A stretch of DNA of 16,211 nt from Theristus sp. LFF4_11 (Eukaryota; Nematoda; Chromadorea; Monhysterida; Xyalidae): NCBI GenBank assembly GCA_030248135.1, contig JASANC010002291.1, forward strand, positions 1 to 16,211, in the 5' to 3' direction. The notes under the pieces are model-generated. The model did no database searches. It saw nothing but the letters and a program-made list of their open reading frames with translations, and was not told the origin of the DNA. The stretch's first letter is position 1. Every line of letters starts with the position of its first letter. Made by a program: the position numbers and the translations under genes. This document shows positions 1 through 7,744 of the stretch, piece after piece.

Positions 1-22
1 GAGACATATGTCATCCGAGAAC

Positions 23-373
23 ATTTCCATTCGACGGTGCACACGGCTTGAACGCGAGACACTCGCGACGTGTGTCATCGTAGAACCATCGTACGTCTCG
101 CTCGTACCCACGGCGGCATTTCACCGACGGTCGTCCCACCAGCTCGCAACGGTCGTCGTCTTGTTGCGATACAGTAACCTTCGAGTCAAACATTGGCGTG
201 GCCGACGTGCTCGCTTCGGCGCTCTGTGAAACATTCCACAACGCACTGACTGGCCGAGATACTGGCCAACTAGCGCAGTGAACTGTGTTTACTGACAAAT
301 TGGTCAGAATATTGGTCCGTTTTTTAGAATTGGTTGGTGTGGTGCCGGGTATCAAAAATAGCAGGCTAACCAC
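23..373 (-). CDS. First Kunitz half-exon of a duplicated secreted inhibitor gene (partial, left copy)
   Basis: This is the mirror of the first coding exon of the gene at 7745-13744, with one visible residue change downstream of the linker (RPVSALW here, RPVSVLW there). It encodes a Ser/Thr-rich lead and then half a Kunitz (BPTI) domain: Cys1 in DRCELVG, Cys2 in VKCRRG, the aromatic WFYDD core, Cys3 in ECLAF and Cys4 in KPC. The residue after Cys2, normally P1 of the reactive site, is Arg, which suggests a trypsin-like target. The exon should end at a phase-0 donor at 22-21; the rest of the gene lies outside the window. The 5' end is unsure. A hydrophobic ORF starting MRSVMQLLL at 451-449 could be its signal peptide, but I could not join it convincingly. 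Confidence 0.55.
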
Positions 374-578
374 ATTATACTAAAAATAGAAACAATACGT
401 GAACAGCAAAAGATCGATCAAACTTAGCAACAACTGCATCACTGAACGCATTTCAGGCGATCCTAAGTGCGATCAACAAACTGGTTTAATAATGCATGGC
501 TGTAGCCTGTTGTAGTGCTTTTGCCTCTTATCAGCCAATAACTCCAATTGTTTCATGCAATATTAGTGAAAACATACG

Positions 579-586
579 TTTATATA
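579..586 (-). promoter_or_regulatory. TATA box candidate, left copy
   Basis: TATATAAA on the minus strand, about 130 bp upstream of the ATG at 451-449. It is kept exactly in the right arm (7540-7547) although the sequence just downstream has diverged strongly between arms, which supports a functional core promoter for the second Kunitz gene. Confidence 0.45.
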
Positions 587-1527
587 CCGCTTTTGCATGG
601 CTTTGAAACGATTGCAGCGTTATTTGGTTTTATTGTAATACTTTGATTTTAAACGTCGTTATAAAAACGATTGCTAAAACTGACAACTTAGAGAATGTGA
701 CTGACATAGGTGAACACAAGTCATCATTGAAACTGTTGATCATTGCGTCAACGTGTAAAAACGATTCATGTGAATTATTTTCAACACGAGCCAATAATCA
801 ATTTGATCAGCGTTGTAACTTCGGCGTATAATAAACAAAAAACGTGTTCATCGAAAATTTTGTTTATCACTTGTCGTTTGACAAACTGCTTGAGTATACG
901 ATCACACTGGGAAAAATGTTCCGATTGCTTCGATTTTTCTGCATCTCCTAACCTTTTTAGCTTCAATGAAAAAATCAGAAGCTGCAATTTTTGTTTCACT
1001 TTTTTCAACTCAAAATTTTGTTACTGTGATCGTTGACTGTTTTTCTTTGTAATTTCGCTAAAATTTTCTACTTGTCACTCTTCCGGATCTCACAAGCAAT
1101 CATTTTTCGTTGAAAATCGCCAGATCATTCAAATGCTTAGAATTTGTGAAAATCCTTCATAACGGTTAAATAAAGTTTTGTGTGTTAAGAGTGACATGTA
1201 GGCTAGCCGTGCTTTGGTAAAAGGGATTAGCTGATCACACGAATTAGTCAGAGTCGCACCACCTGATGCGGTCACACTAGTCGCACATCGCATTCACAAC
1301 AAATTTTTATTAATTCCTTTCAACTAGTTTTAAATTCCACTTTCACCCATCCGTCCGCAAACAAATAACAAAACAAAAATTGAGAAACCTTTGTCGCAAT
1401 CGTGAAAACTCGAGGTATGCAATGATAAAATACGCTAACACTTAGAACGCCTTATACTCAGCAAAGTACTCATCAGAATTAGCATTTCTCACTATTCTGT
1501 TGAGCTGCCAAATGAAAGTTCAACAAA
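587..1527. other. AT-rich intergenic spacer, left arm
   Basis: This lies between the poly(A) signal of the minus-strand astacin/Kunitz gene and the TATA box of the next gene. It is AT-rich with short ORFs in several frames that show no domain, no codon bias and no agreement between the arms. I see no gene in it. Confidence 0.6.
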
Positions 1528-1533
1528 TTTATT
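1528..1533 (-). terminator. Poly(A) signal of the left astacin/Kunitz gene
   Basis: AATAAA on the minus strand, about 48 nt beyond the TGA stop at 1583-1581. The same hexamer sits at the same distance in the right copy (6590-6595). Confidence 0.65.
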
Positions 1534-1580
1534 GAGTACTTTGTCGAGTAGGCATGCACAGTGAAACTGTATTGCCTGAA

Positions 1581-3874
1581 TCACGTACACCGCCGCACGT
1601 TCGGCCGTCGGTCGCAGCGACATCGGTTCGTCGTTGACTGACAGCAGCCGGACTGGTTGCTGCGGTGCTGCCGCCTGCACCAGTGGAGGCAGCGCGACGC
1701 CTGGTGCCGCAGACAGGCCGTCTGGTACGATCGCAGCGACCGGGGACACCGGAGGCCGCAGCTGCCTGCGCCGATCGCGACCGACTCAGTCGGCAGGCTC
1801 AGTTGCTGCTTGGCCACTGCGAACGTCTGAAACAACGCCGCACCGGTGGGCGTGCGCGCGTGCTCATCGTGCAGGGGGTACTCGTAGTCGTAGTAGTCAT
1901 CGTCGTCGTCATCGTCTGATTGCGGCTCACTTGCACCGCTGTTGTGCTGATAATTGTTGTCTTCGGTGCTCGCCAACTGAACCTGATCGAGTTGGAATGC
2001 TTGCGACGGCCGTGAGGTCCAATGTTTTTGAGATGGTATCGGTGGAAGATCAACCGGACTTGCAATGGTCGCAGTGAATTGGCTTGTGCTGGTCGTTCTA
2101 ACCGATGCAGTCGTGGACGTGCTTGTTGTTGTCGGTGTAGCTGCACAGCAGTACGCAAGCAGCGTAACGCCGGGACTCGGCGGCACGCAACGAGTGTTCT
2201 GAGGGCAGAATCGATGTTGGCCGGCGCAGTCGGCACCGAACAGCGGCAGCGTCGTCTGTGCCACCCTGTGCATCACCACTTGCTCGCTGGCATTCGCGCA
2301 TTCCGGCATGTGGCTGCGGTAGTACAGGTCTGCAAAGTGTCGCAAAGTGGCTCTGTCCATTGAAACTGTCTTGACTGAATGCAAACTGAAAACACAGACT
2401 CTGCACTGTTTCGTTGCAGCAGACTGCGTAGCCTCCGTACGGTGTGCACGTGTAGCCACCGGGGCAGCCGTGTGCGCCGTAGACCGTCGGCTCTTCTCTG
2501 CACGTCACCAGTCGGCCGCTTGGCAGCTTGAACGGTGGCTCGTTGCCGTGACACAGCTCTCGTCCACCTTTACAAGACTGTTCAACTCTCAAGCGGATTG
2601 TGTTTGATTGTGCAGTGAACTTGCCGGGTTTCTTTTTGTTTCAACTGTTCTTCCGGGTTGTAATAGAACCATAACCTTTCCACTAACCAAACCATTGTGC
2701 AATAAGGGCGACCATATTGCAACGCTCTTTTCAAGATGCAAAGCTGCAACTGAACGAGTTCTGAACAAACCGGCACACGCGGTGTGACACTCCAACCACG
2801 AGGAATATTGATTCGAGTATTGTCGCATCCAGTGATCATCTGTCTCACAGGTTGTCCATCTGAACGCCAAACATTCGCCAAGCGTGTCATCGTGGTACCA
2901 ATACAGTTGTTCGTGTTCTAGAGGTATCGAACCATCCACGCAACCCCGGCGATTGTTTGGTGGACGGCCTGCCAATTGGCAACGCAGCAACTCCGGCGAC
3001 TCGATTGAAATTGGCGTGCTTCTGGTGGTTTGCACGGTTGTTGTAGCTGGTGCAGCTGTAGACGTGGCAGTTGTTGGTGGCGACGTTGTTGTCGTCAATG
3101 TTGGTTGTTTCTCTGTTGGCAAGGTCGTAAATTGAAGGTGAAACTCGTTGGCCGCGCTCGGAGTTGTTGGATTCTTCGGGGGTTGATGCATTTTCTGCAA
3201 GAATCAATCAATTAGTTGCAGTATTCATTGCAAGGATTCAATTTTAGAACACAATGATTGACCGAATGCGAATGTGTTGAATAAAAATGCTGCGTCATTC
3301 GTGAGTTGCCCCCAGCAAACGCACGTCTGTGTCGACACACACCAGCGCGTTCCACCGTTTGCACACCGTGCTGTTCTGGAATGCACGCCGGGAGCACTGC
3401 GACGGCTTACGGCACTTCGACGATCGCACTGCACCAACATTTTTTGTGTGGTCAGCACAATCAATTGGTTGCCTTCTTATCTCCGTTAATCTGTTCTCTT
3501 TTCCTCTCCTCAGTTTCCTACCCTCCTATCTTTCATTTTCTTTCAACCTCACCTTTCCTGCCCTCTCACCTTGCTTCCTTCCACTGAGCATATTGAGCCT
3601 TACCAGGTCTCGTGTCCGTGCCCGTCGTCGCCGGGGTGACTTTCTTGCGATCATCACACGAGTACAACCGATTCAGTCGCTGCCTGTCCTTTGCACTGAG
3701 TCTGTCCTCTTGGCCGACGGACGTGCCGCTGAGCGCCCAGAGCACGCTCCCTCTGGCCGTCGAGTTGCGTGCTGCATCAGACCCGTAGTGCAGCAGAGAA
3801 TCATAATCGTAGCCAATGCCGAATGTTCGCACAATCAGACGCTCGTACTTCTCGTAGTTCGCTTTGTCTGATTT
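1581..3874 (-). CDS. Astacin-end/Kunitz/lustrin/10-Cys secreted protein, left copy (5' partial)
   Basis: Minus-strand exons read 3874-3604, 3428-3325, 3194-2771, 2567-2400 and 2329-1581, about 571 residues, with phases agreeing at every junction. Exon 1 is the C-terminal part of an astacin zinc metalloprotease: NYEKY, then YDYDSLLHYG (the Met-turn, with Leu where Met is usual; the zinc-site Tyr is kept), VGQEDRLS and LNRLYSC. Then come a short 4-Cys exon, a Thr-rich mucin-like linker, a six-Cys Kunitz domain (about 197-265, Val after Cys2), a lustrin Cys-rich domain (about 268-318; CPGGYTC, AVCC), a second module (LYYRSHMPEC, FCPQNTRCVPP, YCC), an acidic D/Y/E tract near 455-478 and a 10-Cys domain (512-571). 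The HExxH exon is absent from the spacer, so the copy is 5'-truncated or its start lies elsewhere. The lustrin exon acceptor (AAAG) is atypical, but the phase matches the paralogue. Confidence 0.75.
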
Positions 3875-4448
3875 CTGAAACAAGTTGTCAGTATTCTGAT
3901 TTTGACGTTGGGTTCAACTCATTCAGCTTGTGTATGGCCGATTTTTTCGAACGTGTCTGACTGAAATGATGTCATGCGCTCGTTGGTCATCCATACACAT
4001 GCGGAATGACCGGTAAACATGGCAGCTTTTTTTCAGGGTGCAAGGAGCGCGCGAAATTTGAATGAAAACAAAAGGACGCTTAGAAACCCAGTTATGTGTC
4101 AAAGGTGACGTGTTTTTTAAACTAAATGATTCTTCGTGCTTGTTTTGTTCATTCTTTCTCCCTCGCACGCACCATTGGGATTTATATTGGCTTTCTTGAA
4201 AAAGACAACTCCCAGTCTGCGACTTATCTCGTCTTGATGGTGAATACAAGGACTGCCTTATTTATTTGGCCGTACTGTAACAAAAATGTTGGTGAAGGAA
4301 TGAACTAAACTTGCCATTCTGGTCTGGTGGCTACATAAGAGACAGGCGTTTTCAAAGCACATGACGCCATTTAGGTGTGACACGTTTCTATAAGTCACCG
4401 GTGTCAGTTGTAACGTACAATGATGTTGTCCTGGCAGCGACTTGGTAC
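3673..4448. other. Unique spacer of the palindrome
   Basis: This 776-bp centre is the only part of 1-8117 not duplicated. Its first 202 bp (3673-3874) code for the astacin Met-turn region on the minus strand, preceded by a good acceptor (TTGTTTCAG at 3885-3875). The remaining roughly 570 bp is AT-rich and has no recognisable exon in six frames. In particular there is no HExxHxxGxxH motif on the minus strand, where the upstream astacin exon would be expected. Confidence 0.8.
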
Positions 4449-6542
4449 ATCGGTTGTACTCGTGTGATGATCGCAAGAAAGTCACCCCGGCGACGACGGG
4501 CACGGACACGAGACCTGGTAAGGCTCAATATGCTCAGTGGAAGGAAGCAAGGTGAGAGGGCAGGAAAGGTGAGGTTGAAAGAAAATGAAAGATAGGAGGG
4601 TAGGAAACTGAGGAGAGGAAAAGAGAACAGATTAACGGAGATAAGAAGGCAACCAATTGATTGTGCTGACCACACAAAAAATGTTGGTGCAGTGCGATCG
4701 TCGAAGTGCCGTAAGCCGTCGCAGTGCTCCCGGCGTGCATTCCAGAACAGCACGGTGTGCAAACGGTGGAACGCGCTGGTGTGTGTCGACACAGACGTGC
4801 GTTTGCTGGGGGCAACTCACGAATGACGCAGCATTTTTATTCAACACATTCGCATTCGGTCAATCATTGTGTTCTAAAATTGAATCCTTGCAATGAATAC
4901 TGCAACTAATTGATTGATTCTTGCAGAAAATGCATCAACCCCCGAAGAATCCAACAACTCCGAGCGCGGCCAACGAGTTTCACCTTCAATTTACGACCTT
5001 GCCAACAGAGAAACAACCAACATTGACGACAACAACGTCGCCACCAACAACTGCCACGTCTACAGCTGCACCAGCTACAACAACCGTGCAAACCACCAGA
5101 AGCACGCCAATTTCAATCGAGTCGCCGGAGTTGCTGCGTTGCCAATTGGCAGGCCGTCCACCAAACAATCGCCGGGGTTGCGTGGATGGTTCGATACCTC
5201 TAGAACACGAACAACTGTATTGGTACCACGATGACACGCTTGGCGAATGTTTGGCGTTCAGATGGACAACCTGTGAGACAGATGATCACTGGATGCGACA
5301 ATACTCGAATCAATATTCCTCGTGGTTGGAGTGTCACACCGCGTGTGCCGGTTTGTTCAGAACTCGTTCAGTTGCAGCTTTGCATCTTGAAAAGAGCGTT
5401 GCAATATGGTCGCCCTTATTGCACAATGGTTTGGTTAGTGGAAAGGTTATGGTTCTATTACAACCCGGAAGAACAGTTGAAACAAAAAAGAAACCCGGCA
5501 AGTTCACTGCACAATCAAACACAATCCGCTTGAGAGTTGAACAGTCTTGTAAAGGTGGACGAGAGCTGTGTCACGGCAACGAGCCACCGTTCAAGCTGCC
5601 AAGCGGCCGACTGGTGACGTGCAGAGAAGAGCCGACGGTCTACGGCGCACACGGCTGCCCCGGTGGCTACACGTGCACACCGTACGGAGGCTACGCAGTC
5701 TGCTGCAACGAAACAGTGCAGAGTCTGTGTTTTTCAGTTTGCATTCAGTCAAGACAGTTTCAATGGACAGAGCCACTTTGCGACACTTTGCAGACCTGTA
5801 CTACCGCAGCCACATGCCGGAATGCGCGAATGCCAGCGAGCAAGTGGTGATGCACAGGGTGGCACAGACGACGCTGCCGCTGTTCGGTGCCGACTGCGCC
5901 GGCCAACATCGATTCTGCCCTCAGAACACTCGTTGCGTGCCGCCGAGTCCCGGCGTTACGCTGCTTGCGTACTGCTGTGCAGCTACACCGACAACAACAA
6001 GCACGTCCACGACTGCATCGGTTAGAACGACCAGCACAAGCCAATTCACTGCGACCATTGCAAGTCCGGTTGATCTTCCACCGATACCATCTCAAAAACA
6101 TTGGACCTCACGGCCGTCGCAAGCATTCCAACTCGATCAGGTTCAGTTGGCGAGCACCGAAGACAACAATTATCAGCACAACAGCGGTGCAAGTGAGCCG
6201 CAATCAGACGATGACGACGACGATGACTACTACGACTACGAGTACCCCCTGCACGATGAGCACGCGCGCACGCCCACCGGTGCGGCGTTGTTTCAGACGT
6301 TCGCAGTGGCCAAGCAGCAACTGAGCCTGCCGACTGAGTCGGTCGCGATCGGCGCAGGCAGCTGCGGCCTCCGGTGTCCCCGGTCGCTGCGATCGTACCA
6401 GACGGCCTGTCTGCGGCACCAGGCGTCGCGCTGCCTCCACTGGTGCAGGCGGCAGCACCGCAGCAACCAGTCCGGCTGCTGTCAGTCAACGACGAACCGA
6501 TGTCGCTGCGACCGACGGCCGAACGTGCGGCGGTGTACGTGA
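4449..6542 (+). CDS. Astacin-remnant/Kunitz/lustrin/10-Cys secreted protein, right copy (5'-truncated)
   Basis: Plus-strand exons read 4449-4517 (remnant), 4693-4796, 4927-5350, 5555-5722 and 5794-6542, with introns of 175, 130, 204 and 71 bp. The first exon starts mid-codon at the palindrome boundary and keeps only the RLYSC tail of the astacin domain, so this copy has lost the Met-turn and everything upstream. From there it matches the left copy: 4-Cys exon, Thr-rich linker, Kunitz with expanded loops, lustrin module, second CC module, acidic linker, C-terminal 10-Cys array, TGA stop. The last intron (CAGA|GTCTGT ... TTTGCAG|ACCTG) was placed by alignment to the gene at 12.8-13.7 kb, where the same junction is phase 1. 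An unspliced reading stays open from 4921 to 5850, so retention of introns 5351-5554 and 5723-5793 cannot be excluded. It could be a pseudogene, since no promoter or start is visible in the arm. Confidence 0.72.
5378..5488 (+). pseudogene. Possible relic of a Kunitz half-domain in an intron
   Basis: In the frame one base off the main exon, this intron reads LC-x12-C (GRPYC) and then ERLWFYYNPEEQLK. The order and spacing match Cys1, Cys2 and the aromatic core of the Kunitz domain just upstream, which also has 12 residues between Cys1 and Cys2. Lys stands where Cys3 should be and nothing Kunitz-like follows. It may be a decayed second Kunitz exon or a chance resemblance. The mirror copy is near 2633-2743 on the minus strand. 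Confidence 0.3.
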
Positions 6543-6589
6543 TTCAGGCAATACAGTTTCACTGTGCATGCCTACTCGACAAAGTACTC

Positions 6590-6595
6590 AATAAA
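6590..6595 (+). terminator. Poly(A) signal of the right astacin/Kunitz copy
   Basis: AATAAA 48 nt after the TGA stop at 6540-6542, at the same distance as in the left copy. It marks the end of this transcription unit and separates it from the downstream Kunitz gene. Confidence 0.65.
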
Positions 6596-7539
6596 TTTGT
6601 TGAACTTTCATTTGGCAGCTCAACAGAATAGTGAGAAATGCTAATTCTGATGAGTACTTTGCTGAGTATAAGGCGTTCTAAGTGTTAGCGTATTTTATCA
6701 TTGCATACCTCGAGTTTTCACGATTGCGACAAAGGTTTCTCAATTTTTGTTTTGTTATTTGTTTGCGGACGGATGGGTGAAAGTGGAATTTAAAACTAGT
6801 TGAAAGGAATTAATAAAAATTTGTTGTGAATGCGATGTGCGACTAGTGTGACCGCATCAGGTGGTGCGACTCTGACTAATTCGTGTGATCAGCTAATCCC
6901 TTTTACCAAAGCACGGCTAGCCTACATGTCACTCTTAACACACAAAACTTTATTTAACCGTTATGAAGGATTTTCACAAATTCTAAGCATTTGAATGATC
7001 TGGCGATTTTCAACGAAAAATGATTGCTTGTGAGATCCGGAAGAGTGACAAGTAGAAAATTTTTTAGCGAAATTACAAAGAAAAACAGTCAACGATCACA
7101 GTAACAAAATTTTGAGTTGAAAAAAGTGAAACAAAAATTGCAGCTTCTGATTTTTTCATTGAAGCTAAAAAAGGTTAGGAGATGCAGAAAAATCGAAGCA
7201 ATCGGAACATTTTTCCCAGTGTGATCGTATACTCAAGCAGTTTGTCAAACGACAAGTGATAAACAAAATTTTCGATGAACACGTTTTTTGTTTATTATAC
7301 GCCGAAGTTACAACGCTGATCAAATTGATTATTGGCTCGTTTTGAAAATAATTCACATGAATCGTTTTTACACGTTGACGCAATGATCAACAGTTTCAAT
7401 GATGACTTGTGTTCGCCTGTGTCAGTCACATTCTCTAAGTTGTCTGTTTTAGCAATCGTTTTTATAACGACGTTTAAAATCAAAGTATTACAATAAAACC
7501 AAATAACGCTGCAATCGTTTCAAAGCCATGCAAAAGCGG
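6596..7539. other. AT-rich intergenic spacer, right arm
   Basis: Mirror of 587-1527. I see no supported gene. Scattered substitutions and 1-3 nt indels appear towards the outer end, for example at 7344 and 7415-7425. Confidence 0.6.
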
Positions 7540-7547
7540 TATATAAA
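7540..7547 (+). promoter_or_regulatory. TATA box candidate for the downstream Kunitz/lustrin gene
   Basis: TATATAAA, followed about 120 bp later by an ATG in a context kept in both arms (GCCTGAAATGCG; ATG at 7671-7673). Its exact conservation next to a diverged block supports a promoter role. Confidence 0.45.
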
Positions 7548-7744
7548 CGTGTGTGTTTTCATAATATTTGCGAAACAATTGAGTTTGGCTGATGAGAGGC
7601 AAAGGCACTGCAACAGGCTTCAGCGCTGCATTAATAAACCAGCCTGTCGACGCACCTGGGATCGCCTGAAATGCGTCCGTTTATTTTGTTGCTGCTGTTC
7701 GAATGATTTTTCGTGTTCACGATTGTTTCCATTTTTAGTATAAT

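Larger units (their letters stand above)
1..3672. repeat. Left arm of an ~8.1 kb palindrome
   Basis: This stretch is the reverse complement of 4449-8117. Paired coordinates sum to 8118 near the outer end, 8126 around 643-831, 8123 around 1492-2330, 8122 around 2400-2592 and 8121 from about 2640 to 3672, so only a few short indels separate the arms. The inner end is sharp: after 3672 the two sequences stop matching. The outer end is cut by the window start, so the arm may be longer. It carries the 3' part of the astacin/Kunitz/lustrin gene and the first exon of a second Kunitz gene, both on the minus strand. Confidence 0.97.

Noticed and set aside
1492..1749. 85-codon minus-strand ORF overlapping the gene's C-terminus (mirror 6374-6631)
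   Set aside because: Different frame from the Cys-rich tail. The tail frame matches the paralogue's cysteine spacing, and this ORF runs through the poly(A) signal.
1634..2363. Long plus-strand ORFs opposite the left gene, repeated on the minus strand at 5760-6489
   Set aside because: They are antisense shadows of the last exon, with low-complexity translations (poly-Val from the acidic tract) and no domains.
2582..2890. Apparent frameshift between Kunitz and lustrin parts in the left copy only (A5 against A6)
   Set aside because: The homopolymer difference falls inside the proposed 204-bp intron (left about 2568-2770), so it need not break the protein.
4126..4308. 60-codon plus-strand ORF in the spacer, and 108-codon ORF on the minus strand at 3923-4249
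   Set aside because: No domain, AT-rich codon use and no splice context; the minus-strand one does not contain the expected astacin zinc motif.
4657..4896. ORF with an EGF-like look (RCANGG, WCVST, TCVCWG) over the small exon
   Set aside because: Third-position GC content and both flanking splice phases favour the neighbouring frame (exon 4693-4796, KCRKPSQC...). It remains a weaker alternative.
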